Made by a program: the position numbers and the translations under genes. Positions 1 through 11,146 of a DNA stretch of 64,000 bases are shown here, one piece after another; positions within the stretch are counted from its first letter, which is position 1, and each line of letters begins with the position of its first letter. The stretch spans positions 118,013,523-118,077,522 of the forward strand of contig CM066730.1 of NCBI GenBank assembly GCA_033961575.1, given 5' to 3'. Below the pieces are notes generated by a model that was given only the letters and a program-made list of their open reading frames with translations, was not told the DNA's origin and did not search any database. The DNA is from Aselliscus stoliczkanus. Lineage: Eukaryota; Chordata; Mammalia; Chiroptera; Hipposideridae.

Positions 1-49
1 TGCTGTTGTCCCAAGCCAGCTCTTAACCACCACGCCACTCGGCCAGCCC
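1..49 (-). mobile_element. tRNA-derived SINE, head portion, cut by window edge
   Basis: Read on the minus strand, the bases begin with the SINE head seen elsewhere in the window (GGCTGGCCGAGTGGCGTGG, then GGTTAAGAGCTGGCTTGGGA). Only the first part of the element is present because the window starts inside it. The body and poly(A) tail lie outside. Confidence 0.8.
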
Positions 50-1495
50 ACTAGGGCTACCTTTTGAGTTGAGGCTAGTGACTCCTAAAGATTTCGGTTA
101 AGAAGTAATTGTACCTATGAATAAAATACAGACTAATCAACAAGTAAATGTTGAATTTTTTTATAGGCTCTAGACAATTATTATTATAATGGACATTAAA
201 AGACAAATACAACTATCAGCCCATTAAAATCAATGTTATTATCCAAATGAACTTACAAATATTAACTATACCTTCCTATAAAACATAAATAATGTACTCT
301 GGCTCTGACCTTTTTGGAAGTCTGTGTGAAGCAGAAGAAATGTTCATTAATATTTCTGGCTTGCGTCCAGATCTGAGCCAAAAGAAGTTGGCTTATTTAT
401 AAACAAAAGTCCCAATAACTTTCCTTTGCAGGATCTCAAATTCCTACCATGAATCATTCTGTATTGTCTGATATATTTTCTAAATTTAGGATGCAATTAA
501 TTATTTAAATCCTTGCATGTTTCAAGACTTTTGCCCTTTGTTCTTCAATGTGTAAAAATAAAATATAAAGTCCCTAAATCCATACCGCAATGTAACACAA
601 TAAAAAGCTCTTTGTTTTAGAAAATTACATGTCAGTACCACGTAATCTATGGCACCAATTAACCAACAACAGTAATTATAAGTTTTTAAAAGCCAGCAAA
701 TTAGTTGCAATATTTTAGAGATGATGTTGATTTTTTTTCATATTCTTTTGAGAGTTTTTCTTTCCTCACCTCATTTTATAAGGCCCCCCTTTTTAAAAGC
801 ACAATGCTATTTATAACAATAGATGTAGAAATTGGCAAACTGTGAAATCCTAGATGGAATGGCAGAATAGCCCCTCAAGGAGAGAATGGACTTTATTCTT
901 GGTGAGTTCCAAATATACAAAAATAAAGGGCTTGCCAGTTGCCAGTGGGAAGTGAACATAATTATGACTTCACAGCTGCTTCTCCTAAGGAAAAAAGCGA
1001 GAGAGAGAGAAAAAAAAGGAGAGTCATGCTTTTTCTTGTACTGCATCTAAAAAGAATATGCACAAAGGGAATATATTTATGCCAGATATAAGAAGCCATA
1101 ATCAAAGTAATACTGTAGGACCAAACTCATGCCAAGAAATTCAGAAATCTTGACTTGGCAGACTGTAAATCAGAGATATGCATCTACAGTACTCTAGTAA
1201 TTAGAGCAAAGTATGGAAAATTGAGGTCCTCAAATATGTTCCCACTAGCTTGTTTCCCCTGAAACACGTGGCGTCGTCTTCCAGCAAAATTGTCATCATC
1301 TGCATTACTGGTTTCGAATGTGCGAACTGACGCTGTTTAGACAAGAATTCAAAACTTGTGTCTGATTCCAAAGTGTGTGGTCTTAAAGAAGGACATTTGG
1401 AAAGTTTTGCATAGGACCTTGGAAGCTAAACTTTACGAGTTCTATGACATAGTCAAGTTTACTATTCATACCAGCCAGGACTGATATATTGTTTA
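50..1495. other. Unassigned AT-rich sequence
   Basis: I see no gene and no repeat that I can name. A small CpG-containing patch near 1260-1330 (around CACGTGGCGTCGTC) stands out from the AT-rich surroundings but has no recognisable identity. Confidence 0.6.
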
Positions 1496-1503
1496 ATCTA
1501 GAA

Positions 1504-1728
1504 CAGTTGTTGGCAACTTTTTCTGTAAATGGTTAGATTGTAAATATTTTCAGTTTTGTAGGTCATAGAGTCTCTGCACCAACTACTCAGTTCAGCTGTT
1601 GTCACCTGAAAGCATCCACAGACAATACATGAATGAATGAGCAAACAGGTTGTGTTGCAACAACACTTTATTTACAGAAACAGGCAGAAGTTGGATTTGG
1701 TGCTAGGGCCATAGTTTGCAGATCCCTG
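1504..1728. mobile_element. hAT-Charlie-type nonautonomous DNA transposon (MITE)
   Basis: The 225-bp element starts CAGTTGTTGGCAACTTTTTC and ends with the imperfect inverted counterpart (GTTTGCAGATCCCTG). It is flanked by an exact 8-bp target duplication ATCTAGAA at 1496-1503 and 1729-1736. An 8-bp duplication and CAG...CTG ends are hallmarks of hAT elements. The interior (TTTCTGTAAATGG, CTTTATTTACAGAAACAGG) matches the abundant mammalian Charlie-derived MITE consensus as I remember it. It encodes no transposase. Confidence 0.85.
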
Positions 1729-1736
1729 ATCTAGAA

Positions 1737-3586
1737 AACTTCAGTTTTAACACTGGAATTGCAGTAGCCAAATGGCTATGTGATCCTTCATCAATAGTGA
1801 TATTTGTTTAATGCCATTAAGCCTTTTAAAAATAATTTTAAAATGGAGATCATTTCCTCAATATTTTTTTTTTCCAGTTTGTAGTAGAAGGATGGGCACC
1901 AGTAAAGAGCAGTCCTTTATCAAAAAAACTGCAAAAATACTTTGGTGATTTGCTTTCTTACAAAATCATTGTATCAAGCAATTAAATACAGGAATTTATA
2001 TTGAACCCAAAACTCCAATATTTTTTAAATCTTCATATCCCTAGCATCTGTAACAAGTAGAAAGAAAAGATAAGCAGTTACCTGATTTCAATATAGATAT
2101 TTTGGGGCAGGAAGAAAGGAGGTGTCAGCTAAATCAGAGTTAATTGTGACTCTGCTTGAGGAAGCCTCATGAAAAAACAATCTTTTTAATCTGCCTCTTA
2201 TATTCATAGGCTATCTTTACCTTCTGAAGATACGTCAGATTCTCTGAGTGATAACTATAGGTGAGTCCAGGGTGATGTCTTCCTGGTTCTTCTAGTAATT
2301 TGCTATTGACCTCTATATGCCACTTCTATTTGATCTATTTCCCAATTTATAAAATAAAGGAGAATAAAGAGATATCTGTAAAGTGGTTGGAAAGCCCAGG
2401 TGAAAGGCTCTCTGAAACAGGATGGTTTAGCTTCAAAGAGTCAGGAGGACACTTGAGCTATTGAGAATACATTTTAAATCATGTAAGTGGACACAGTGGT
2501 AATTGTGTGAATGTCATATTACTCAGCAGTATTTCAGAGGGTCAAATAGATAAGGATGATATAGAAGTTTAATATTCAAATGAAACATTTTAATGAAAAT
2601 AGGTATGAGAAAAATATATAGAAGGAATTAATTTTCAATTGAAAGTTATTATTTTGTAATGTCAACATAGATGTAAATTCACCTAGACATTTTTCAGAGG
2701 CTTTATATATCATCATATTATGTCTATCTACCCATCTATTTATCTATCATCGAGGTACTCCAGCTTCTTTTTTTTGTAATTGTGCTCTCCTTATTATTTT
2801 TCTTACTCTATTTTTCTGCACATTGTCCTTTTTCCTTTGGGATACCCAGCCTTGAGCATTTTTAGTAATTGTGATAATGCTATAAAAATTAATATCATAG
2901 AAGCATCAGAAGGTGGTGGAACTGTGCTCAGTGTCAGAATATGAGTCTCTATCATTTACTTTTTCTAACCTTTGATTTCCATATTAGTAAGGGAGAAGAC
3001 AGAAAGCATGCAAGAGTTCTTTTAGGAGGTTAGAAAAGATATTAAATGAGAAAGTATTTAACAGGTGTTCAGTAGTCCAGACTTGAATTTGAGTTTGAGT
3101 TTAAATGAAGGAGGTTGATTAAGTGAGATACTCAGACTTGGTAATTTCTTCAATAGAAAAAGAGATGGAACAAATAATTATACTTTTCTTAACACAGCAA
3201 ATGTTGGTATTGGGGCATGACAATTTTTATTGTGTCTTAATTAATATTCTATCTGTAAGGTATTTACTATCCCTTGTCCCCACCCAGAAATGCCAGTAGC
3301 ACTCTGCAATGGTCATGCTGAAGACATGGAATGGCCTTTCATGTTTCTAAGTACCTTCTAGAGGGTTGGTACCAAATCTGGATGTTAATTTAAAGCACTT
3401 GTGAATCCAAAAGTCCTTTGATTGTTTTGGCATTAAAAAAAAATTATAGATACATTCATGAATATACCAGGCTACCTGCACCCCTCTCCTTGATGAACAG
3501 GGACCTGCTTAGAGGTAGGATAGAGGTGAAAATGGAAATGTTTATAAATTAAAATACTCAGAAATAACTGTAATGACTGAAAGAAT

Positions 3587-3587
<1 letters not shown>
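1737..3587. other. Unassigned AT-rich sequence
   Basis: No gene is seen. A short imperfect CTAT/CATC-rich run lies near 2723-2752. A stretch near 3285-3400 faintly resembles old hAT MITEs but is too degraded to call. Confidence 0.55.

Positions 3588-3588
<1 letters not shown>

Positions 3589-3630
<42 letters not shown>
3589..3630. repeat. (AC)n microsatellite
   Basis: An uninterrupted AC dinucleotide run of about 21 units. It has no poly(A) or SINE next to it, so it looks like a free-standing dinucleotide locus. Confidence 0.97.
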
Positions 3631-3633
<3 letters not shown>

Positions 3634-4309
3634 TCCTAGTTCAGTAATATGGAGCCATAGCACAATGATCACAGGCAGTCCCTGTACTATCTCGGTGAGA
3701 AAGGATCAAAGGTAACATGGCTCAGGACAGCCTTTAGGGCAGTCAGACCTGGTGACAGCCCATCAGAGTTGGTGACACCCTCATTTTTTGTTGAGTTTCT
3801 GTACAAATGAGGTATACACTATAGGTTGGAGGCAGAATCGAAAGGAAATTCCTTTGCTCTATGCTTAGAGAGGTGTATTGTTTATGAAAGAAAAAAAAAA
3901 CGGAAAATGAGAGAATCATACTTAAAAGATTATTTAAGCTTATGATGGAACTGTTGGAGAAATACTTAGTTTTGTTTTCCTTTAAATAGATGGTAAAAAT
4001 AGGAAAGTGAGGAAAGGTGGTTTTAGTGCTCAAACTGATTCAGTGTGGACACAAGGAAAGCTTAGACTAAAGAATTTATGAATAATTTTTTTCTTTCCCC
4101 TGATTATTTTGATTCTGCTATGAATAAACTGAGCATTGCTTCTGAGTCTATTTGGGTTGCTTTCAAACAGAAGTACAGACTGGGGGGAAATAGAGCAATT
4201 TCCTGTACTAACAGCACCCATTCATTGGGGTCTCTGTACGTGCACCGTTATGGACCCAATAACTATATATGCTTACTTCTTCTACTCTTCACATCCATAA
4301 GGTTGAAAA
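3631..4309. other. Unassigned sequence
   Basis: Open frames of about 100 codons occur on both strands here, but they show no recognisable domain, no splice context and no codon bias. I regard them as chance. Confidence 0.55.
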
Positions 4310-4432
4310 TGTCTCCATTTCCACATAAAGACATAGACTTGGAAAATCAGATGTCTTACTTGAGATCACATAGTCAATAAAAGAAAGAAACTGGAGTCAG
4401 AGCCCGGGCTGCCTGGCTCAGGGCTCATACCT
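4310..4432 (-). mobile_element. MIR SINE fragment
   Basis: The sequence follows the reverse complement of the MIR consensus: an 'AGGTCACATAG'-type segment (GAGATCACATAGTCA) is followed by CTGGAGTCAGAGCCCGGGCTGC. Heavily diverged, as expected for this ancient family. Confidence 0.65.
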
Positions 4433-5500
4433 TGTCTGATGAGAGTGCTGAGGCATGAGTGAGGAATGGCATCTGGTGAAAGGAGAGGGGAATGATTCCA
4501 AGATGGAGCTCCTGGCACCCACAGTACTCCTTGGGATGATAGATGCAGTTCCTAGATTTTGTAGATGCCCAGAACCAGGGGATATCTGTTTAGTTTAATT
4601 AAAACCCTCTAGTATCCCTAAAGGGAATGTGAGTCTGTACCACCCACAGTGAGATAAGGTAAATCAGCAGGTGAGAGAATTATCTTCATAGCTCATTAGG
4701 GTACCTCTCCATCCCCACTCTCTCATACTCTTGTCTGCAAGAAGAGACTTTCAAAGGAGAAACTCAGAGTATACAAGGTGGTCATGAATTTCTCCTTGAC
4801 TCACAGAAAGGTAAAATAAATCTGACCCCAAGTTACCAGAAAACAGGAAGTTACCTCCATGGTCTTTTGATTTTTTTTGTTGCTCTGAGGAGGCCCATAG
4901 CTTATTGCTTTTGCCACTTCAGGCCATTAAACCCATTTGCTCCTTTATGTATCTGCTAAACATAGACACTGAAATGAAGAAATACAGCCTAAATAAAGCC
5001 ACCAATAACAGCTTGCAGGAAGTATTAAAAAACAATTCTGCCCAAAGGTTAGGAGCCATGTCTTTTCCACTGTGAATTTTAAAGGTGCTCTCTTTGATCA
5101 GCCACAAGGTCACTTCAATTACAGGTATGAAATAAAAAATTCCAAGGACTATTGAGCACTACATTTTCACAATGGATCAGCGAGATGTTATTAAGCACAG
5201 TGAATGCCAAAGTCATAATATACTGAGAAGACACAGGAAACTCCTGAGCATTCCTGCCTCTATGTATTGGTAGGCCACTCACAGCTGCAACCACTTTTTG
5301 TGTCTTCTCTGTCTCTTGGTTCTGTAGGCTGTGTCTGAGCTGTCTAAAGGGAGGGACTTACATAAAAGCTGTGAACTTGGAGGCTGACTGAGCCAAGTCG
5401 CCAAAAAGACCAGAACCATAGATACAGGAAGTTCCTCTCCAAACGCAGGTAACTATGTTCCCTGACAGATTGTTAAATTGTTCATTAATCAAAGCTTTAG
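4433..5500. other. Unassigned sequence
   Basis: No gene or nameable repeat is seen. Confidence 0.5.
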
Positions 5501-5504
5501 GGAG

Positions 5505-5760
5505 GTGGTATTGCATGGTGGGTAAGCTCAAGAGTTTTGGAGACAGAGCTGAATTTAATTCCTGATTCTGTGTGGGTTAATTATGTGACCATTGGAGAAC
5601 TTTTTATCTCTGTAAGACACAATCCTATTTTGTAAACAGGAATTCATATTAGTATTTCCTATACAGGATGACTATAAAGATTAAATTCTAAATGCAATGT
5701 CTGGCCCATAGTGAGTGCTTCATTTGTGGAGGTGATTGTTATTGTGCAGCTCATTATATG
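5505..5760 (+). mobile_element. MIR SINE
   Basis: A diverged but long MIR copy. The head region carries GGAGACAGAGCTGAATTTAA, the core GTTAATTATGTGACCATTGG, and the tail GCCCATAGTGAGTGCTTCAT. The order of these blocks matches the forward MIR consensus. Confidence 0.75.
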
Positions 5761-5929
5761 CACATCACTGTTCAGAGCACTGGGGTAAACACAGAAGTAA
5801 AAAGCATGTGGTTTGCTCTCAGGATGTATTTGATCTAACTTAATTGACAAGAAAAATAGATATGCAGAAAAATTAAATATTATAAAGTAGTATACAGCAA
5901 AATGTTCATTGTTCAGCAGTGATGACAAG

Positions 5930-6035
5930 TGTTTTATTCATTTGCCCACTCATTCATAAAACATGCATTGAATGTTTTCTAAGTTGAAGGACTGCGCTAA
6001 GCACAGAGAAGGTTGATGAAGCTTAATTCTCATAG
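5930..6035 (-). mobile_element. L2 LINE 3' end fragment
   Basis: ATTCATTTGCCCACTCATTC followed by GCATTGAATG and GGACTGCGCTAAGCACAG corresponds to the reverse complement of the L2 3' terminus (the 'TTTATTGAGCGCCTACTATG' block). Confidence 0.6.
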
Positions 6036-6057
6036 TTTTAATTACATGGAAAATACT

Positions 6058-6142
6058 AGTGTTATCTGTATTTTTGTTTATGGAAAAACTGAGACTTTGA
6101 AACAAAAGAAACATACTTAAATTCGCACAAGTTGCAAGGTAA
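6058..6142 (-). mobile_element. MIR SINE, right part, interrupted by L1
   Basis: GGAAAAACTGAGACTTTGAAAC and AATTCGCACAAGTTGCAAGG match the reverse complement of MIR. The same MIR resumes at about 6471 (TTTGAACCCAGGCCTGCATG), so a single MIR copy was split by the L1 between the two parts. Confidence 0.7.
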
Positions 6143-6470
6143 GGGATGGAGGGGGTGAATAAAATGGGTGAAGGTGATCAAAAAGTACAAACTTCTAGTT
6201 ATAAAATAAGTCAGCCACGGGGATATAATGTACAACATAGTGATTATAGTAAATAATACTGTATTATATATTTGAAAGTTTCTAAGAGAGTAGATCTTAA
6301 AAGTTCTCATCATGAGAAAAGAAAACAGTTTTAACAATATGTGGTGATGGATGTTAACTAGACTTATTATGATGATCATTTCACAATATATACATATATT
6401 GAATCATCATGTTGTATGCCTGAAACTAATATAATGTTATATGTCAATTATATCTCAACAAAAATTTTGT
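6143..6470 (+). mobile_element. L1 3' UTR end (L1MA-type)
   Basis: The segment follows the 3' UTR of old L1 elements in forward orientation: AAATGGGTGAAGGTGATCAAA, then AGAGTAGATCTTAAAAGTTC, then GTATGCCTGAAACTAATATA, ending with ATATCTCAACAAAAATTTT. It is severely 5' truncated to about 330 bp. It interrupts a MIR and is therefore younger than that MIR. Confidence 0.88.
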
Positions 6471-6525
6471 TTTGAACCCAGGCCTGCATGACCCCAAAGT
6501 TGATGGTCTGGTAGAACCTGTTGGG
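6471..6525 (-). mobile_element. MIR SINE, continuation after the L1 insertion
   Basis: TTTGAACCCAGGCCTGCATG continues the reverse-complement MIR interrupted at 6142. Confidence 0.6.
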
Positions 6526-6529
6526 AAAG

Positions 6530-6945
6530 CATGGAGTCTAGAGCTAGAGAGACTGGGTCCAAATCTGGACTTTGCTGCTCATTCGTTCTGTGACATTGGG
6601 CAAGTTACTTAATTCTATGGACCAGAGTTTCCAATTCTATAAAGTGAAGATAAAATGTTAGTATCCACTTCCTGTGGTTTTGTGAGGATTAAAAGAGTAA
6701 ATACATTTAAAAATTTACCTCAGTTTCTTGCACACTATAAGAACTGTACGTATAAGCTCTATTATTATTTTAATAGTGAGCACTGTAATTGTTACTTAAT
6801 AATGTTAATCACAGATAATATTGAGTGCTTACCATATACCAAACAATGTTCTATGTACGCACCATAACTCAGTTACAGAGAACATTGCTTAGTATGTAAT
6901 AAGCACTCAATATTAGCTGTGATTATTATTATTAATATTATTGGT
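6530..6945 (+). mobile_element. MIR SINE copy or copies
   Basis: GAGAGACTGGGTCCAAATCT, GTGACATTGGGCAAGTTACT and TTTTGTGAGGATTAAAAGAG are the head, core and central blocks of a forward MIR to about 6790. A further MIR-like tail (GTAATAAGCACTCAATATTAG) lies at about 6885-6945 and may be a second copy. Confidence 0.78.
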
Positions 6946-7589
6946 ACCTACTAATTTATATTATACTTGACTAGTGTGCCTGCCTTCAATTAAAATTATC
7001 ATTCCCTGCCCCTGAACCTCCATACTAACTCTGTTAATGGTATCACAACACCCCAGAACACTATTTGAAAAATTAATGTCTTTGTTGACCTCAAGAGATA
7101 ATCATAGAAATTCTAGGATTAGAGCAGGCCTGAGTTTAATTCTAAATCATGGTTTTTTAATAAGAATTATTGTATGGTTACTTGTAAACTACTATAGCAT
7201 ACAGTGCATACTCAATATATTTTGGTTATTGAGTTACTATAATGAGCTCATCCATTTTCTTTTAAAATATCACAGTCAGTCCTCTCCATTTTCCTTTAAA
7301 ATTATTTTTATATCATTCCTTCTTACAAATCTTGGGGCTCTATGCTTTCTCCTAGGTGCAATTCATTCTTCATAGCATCGATGGTATCTTCAACACTTTA
7401 GCTGGACTAAAAACACCATTAGTGATTTCCTATTTTTCACTATGGCACACACTTCTGCCTGATACCCACCATTTTCACAATCCAGCTTTATTTTGTCTGA
7501 CACATCTTATTTCTCATAGGGTCACCATTCCAGTCAAAGTAATCTCCCCATTATCTTTAAATATCTCCTGTCCCATGTTGACTTTGCAC

Positions 7590-7790
7590 GATATTCATGT
7601 GCTTTCCTGTTCCTGATCTAGGAGTCCTCCATTTCACTCTCTGCTGACTCAACTCTGCCTATCCTTCAAGGCCAGGACCATGTATCAGTTCTCACTTGAA
7701 GCTCTGCCTTGATTACACCATCCTTGTAAATCTTTCCTTTCTCTGAAACCTTGTAGCCATGAATTCTTTTGCGTAACACACTATATGATG
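7590..7790 (+). mobile_element. L2 LINE 3' fragment
   Basis: CTATCCTTCAAGGCCAGGAC and GAAGCTCTGCCTTGATTACA resemble the forward L2 block 'CATCCTTCAGGTCTCAGCTC...GAGGCCTTCCCTGACCAC'. Diverged. Confidence 0.5.
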
Positions 7791-7799
7791 CAGGATGAT

Positions 7800-8005
7800 G
7801 TTTAAAGAGGTTAAATACATGGCCTTTTCTTCACTCATATTACCTGAGTTCCAAACTTGGCTCTGCTTTATCTTAACTATGGGAGCCTGGGCCTCAGATT
7901 CTTCATCTGTAAAGTGAACATGACAAGAGCACCTATCTTATAGTGTTATTTGAGAGGCTTAAATGACATAAGCTATACAAGGCATTTAGCCTTGAAGCTG
8001 ATATG
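7800..8005 (+). mobile_element. MIR SINE
   Basis: TTACCTGAGTTCCAAACTTG, TCAGATTCTTCATCTGTAAA and GAGGCTTAAATGACATAAGC follow the forward MIR consensus from head to tail. Confidence 0.75.
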
Positions 8006-8700
8006 TGATGATTATTTATGTTATGCTATAGTTGTTATGGTAAGAATTCAGCACATATTTGTTAAATGAAAAAAATAACTATTATTTTTATTTCTGCTCA
8101 GCTCTATAATGTCTGTATATAGGCAAAATATTCAGATAATAGATGAAATTTGTTAAAGAGGGTGTATATTTATGTTTGCTCAAGTATGATCAATGTCTTC
8201 AATGTCATAGCATGCACAGTTGGGTGGTTTCAAAGTTTTCTTCATCTTATCCTGGGCTTATCCCCTTTCTACTGATCTTATTGCTGACCACCTTACTTGA
8301 TCAGTACAGAAAGGAAGAGGGTGATGGAAGATTTCACGTCACTACAGATAAAATGCACAAAACCCAGCACAGGTTTTCACATATGGGGTATAGAAAATGC
8401 TTTAGGGGAATCTTTTTCAGAAGGTTGAAGTCGTTTTCCCTTTAGAAATCATAAAGGGGCCAGTGATTTGTAATCCAGAGGAACAACAGAAAAGAAAGTT
8501 TCTCTACCTGCCAGTGAAAGCAACAGCTATCTTACAAGGCCTTCTAGTGTACTCAGACCTTCAAAGAGGTTAACAGCCCTTTCTCCCTATTACCTAATAC
8601 CTGCTATACTTTCTTCTAGAAGCACTTCTGCGCTTCTCTGATTCTTTTTGGCTTACAAAATTATATTTTTTGACCATTCTCATTTCTCATCTCCAATTCT
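8006..8700. other. Unassigned sequence
   Basis: No gene is seen. An open frame of 100 codons at 8143-8445 has no recognisable domain. Confidence 0.5.
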
Positions 8701-8724
8701 GTCTTTATTTCTTTTTCTCTCTAG

Positions 8725-9440
8725 TGGTCTGGCTTTGTTGCTGATCCCAATATACCCCCTCAAGGGCACTTAGCAAAGCTGTTGTCTCAGGCTCAGTTTT
8801 TCTCCCTGTCCTCTGACCAAGAGTAATAGAACAAAGGACAAAAGACCATCTCTCCAAGTAACAATATAACTTTATTGAAGCTTTGTTCTTCTGCTTTGGA
8901 TCTTTTTCTCTCTGATCCACTGGCTGTGGACTTGAGCAACTTTCCCATTTCTCTTCTTTCTATTACTTGCCAGCTTCTTGAATGAGTGGCTTAGATGTAT
9001 GGTTTGTGGTTTCTCACTTCCAATAAATCCTTCAACACACTTCACTAAAATTTTGAGGAAATATGGGAAGATGGAAAAATCAAACCAATAGCAATCTTCA
9101 TATTTAGGCCCTCCCCCGCCCCCGCTCTGGCTGGGTGGACAAAGACCTGAGTTCTGCACTTTCCCTCCTAAACCACCTCCAAGATTAGCCACATCCAGAG
9201 CTGTTAGTACTGGACTAGCTGGTGGAGAAACTGGGACTCCCAAAGTCCCTATCTTCTTAACATGCCCTTTCCTAATAGGACCTGGAAGCAGTTTTAGAAG
9301 GTTATAGAAAGAGGCCAATCAAAATTCAAGGGTACAACCTGATACAACTTATGGGATTCTTTGTGGCTCTGCCATACCATTTCTACTTATTTCTGCTTTG
9401 TTAATCCTACAGCAAGCCTGAACTTGGCCCACCATACACA
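8725..9440 (-). other. LTR-like or retro-derived sequence, unassigned
   Basis: This stretch is less AT-rich than its neighbours. On the minus strand it has a CCTAAATATG TATA-like motif (about 9105), a CTATTGGTTTGATT CAAT-like motif and an AATAAA signal (about 8873) some 150 bp before a TG/CA-type boundary. That layout recalls a retroviral LTR of about 700 bp. A 148-codon open frame (8872-9318, minus) runs through the middle, with a glycine-rich run (GGGLGG...SGGGGGPK) and a basic C-terminus; I recognise no domain in it. I could not find a clean target duplication, so LTR, processed transcript and chance ORF all remain possible. Confidence 0.3.
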
Positions 9441-9476
9441 TCCTCCTCTCCATTTTTACTGCCACTATCTTAATTT

Positions 9477-9494
9477 AATTGCTCCCTATTTCTT
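9477..9494. repeat. Target-site duplication, left copy (HAL1-type element 1)
   Basis: AATTGCTCCCTATTTCTT is repeated with one mismatch at 15371-15388 (AATTGCTCACTATTTCTT). The 18-bp direct repeat brackets everything from 9495 to 15370, so the whole block is one retroposition event plus later nested insertions. Confidence 0.9.
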
Positions 9495-9766
9495 TTTTTT
9501 TAAAGATTTTTATTAAAATAAATCTAACATAAAATATTATATAATTTTCAGGTGTACACCATAGTTATTCAACATATGTATACCTCAAGAAGTGATCATC
9601 ATAAGTCCAGCAACCATCTGACACCACACCATCCTATCACAATATTATTGACTATGCTCCCCATGCTGTACATTACATCCATGACTTATTTGTCTTATAT
9701 CTGAAGATTTGAACTTCTTATTCCCTTTCAACTTTTTCCCCCTTTTTACATTTTTCAGTTACATTT

Positions 9767-9889
9767 TTTTGTTTGTTTGTTTGTTTGTTTGTTTTGAGGG
9801 CAGTGTCACTGGCCCTCATATGTGGGACCCGAACTGTGGCCACTGGTTTCCCAAGCCAGTGCTTAACCACCGTGCCACTCGGCTGGCCC
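9767..9889 (-). mobile_element. tRNA-derived SINE with (TTTG)n-type tail
   Basis: The minus-strand SINE head GGCCAGCCGAGTGGCACGG is followed by the short body ending ACACTGCCCTC and an A-rich (CAAA)n tail, seen here as (TTTG)n. An exact 13-bp target duplication TTCAGTTACATTT lies at 9754-9766 and 9890-9902. It sits in the 3' UTR of HAL1-type copy 1 and so is younger. Confidence 0.93.
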
Positions 9890-9989
9890 TTCAGTTACAT
9901 TTGACATTCAATATTGTTTTTCAATTAATTTCAGGTATACAGCATAGTAGTTGCACATTTGTATAATTTAAGAAATGATCCCCCTGACT

Positions 9990-10330
9990 AGTCTAATACC
10001 TACCTGGTACTATACACAATTATTACCATATTATTCACTATATCCCCTGTGCTTTATTTTACATCCCCATGATTATTTTGTAACAACCAATTTGTACTTC
10101 TTAATCTCTTCACCTTTTACACCCTACTCCCCCAACCCCCTCCCATCTATCACCTCAACAAACCTAGTACCAGTATGACATCGTACATAGTTATTACAAT
10201 ATTGTTGACTATATTCCTTATGCTATACTCTACATATACATGACTACTATGTTACAACGAATTTGTGCTTCTTAATTCCTTCCCTTTTCTCATGTACCCC
10301 AAACCCTCCTCCCATCTGGCAACCATCAAT
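9990..10330 (-). repeat. Tandem units in HAL1-type 3' UTR (copy 1)
   Basis: Two related segments start at CTAATACC (9993) and CTAGTACC (10164), about 171 bp apart. Each runs through a TTATTACaaTATT...GACTATATTCC block to a TTTGTACTTCTTAATcTC-like block and a C-rich CCCTCCCATCT end. HAL1-type copy 2 has the same duplication (52572 and 52738), so the repeat was present in the source element. Confidence 0.65.
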
Positions 10331-10391
10331 ATGTTCTCGGTATCTATGAATTTGTTTCTGTTTTGTTTGTTTATTTTCTTCTTTACACATA

Positions 10392-11146
10392 CCAAGTGTA
10401 ATCAAAAGTTACATTTAAATTAAAAATAAAATTATTACAGTAAAAAATACATTGACATTAATCCCCCTCAAAATACTCCCCCTTGTTTCAAACACACTTA
10501 TCCCATCATTCTTTCCACTTTCTGAAGCAGTTCTGGAAGTCCTCTTTCATGAGTGTCTTTAGTTGTGCTGTCATGGCTGCCTCCATGTCCTGAATTCATT
10601 CAAAACATTTACCTTTTAGGGTCATTTTGACTTTGGGCAAGAGCCAGAAGTTACATGGTGTCAGATCCGGTGAATAAGGTGTATGAGGACACACTATAAT
10701 GTTTTCATTTGACAGAAACTGCCGTACCAGAAGTGATGTTTGACACAGAATGTTGTCATGATGGAGAATGAAACTGTTTTTCCATTTCATGTTAATGCAT
10801 TGTTCATGATCCATGATTTATGGCACACTTTATTTTTTTTCTTTTTTATTTTTTTTCTTTTTAGAGGGCAGTGTCACTGGCCCTCATATGTGGAATCCGA
10901 ACTGGGGCCGCTGGCATTTCAAGCCAGCTCTTAACCACTGCACCACTCAGCCGGCCCTTATGGCACACTTTAAAACACACCTTCTCTTAACCATAACTCA
11001 CATCTGACTGACTGCACCAAACAACTTGAAACTTGTCACACACTCTTACTAAGGTTCAATGAGCCGCTTCCTGTATTGAAGATTCCTGCCTTTCCTTTGG
11101 ATGGGACTCAGCAGCAGCATTCACCATATTCTTTGATCACACCTCA
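10392..11146 (-). mobile_element. Mariner element, internally deleted, inside HAL1-type copy 1
   Basis: Bounded by TA at 10390-10391 and 11147-11148. The ends form an imperfect inverted repeat: left CCAAGTGTAATCAAA, right (reverse complement) TGAGGTGTGATCAAA. Joining the flanks restores the HAL1 sequence ...TTACACATATAAGCGAAATC. On the minus strand at 10596-10814 a transposase fragment is visible, with an LHHDN block, SLLVRQFL and TPYSPDLTPCN, typical of the C-terminal catalytic half of DD34D mariner transposases. The last catalytic Asp is replaced by Asn (PCN for the usual PCD), and the DNA-binding half is missing. Without the nested SINE it is about 0.6 kb against about 1.3 kb for a complete mariner. 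Not functional. Confidence 0.88.
10832..10957 (-). mobile_element. tRNA-derived SINE nested in the mariner
   Basis: Minus-strand SINE (head GGGCCGGCTGAGTGGTGCAG, T-rich tail on the left). An exact 14-bp target duplication TTATGGCACACTTT flanks it at 10818-10831 and 10958-10971. It lies within the mariner transposase remnant, giving the order HAL1-type element, then mariner, then SINE. Confidence 0.94.

Noticed and set aside
1260..1330. Small CpG island or promoter
   Set aside because: Only a handful of CpGs in about 70 bp; far too small and isolated.
3285..3400. MER20-like hAT fragment
   Set aside because: The similarity is limited to a few short words, with no terminal repeats or target duplication.
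7037..7616. Two overlapping open frames of 112 and 86 codons
   Set aside because: Hydrophobic, low-complexity translation of AT-rich DNA with no domain, no splice signals and a partial L2 next to it.
10596..10814. Host gene derived from a mariner transposase
   Set aside because: The frame is short, lacks the DNA-binding half and the last catalytic Asp, and is interrupted by a SINE; there is no sign of a domesticated gene.
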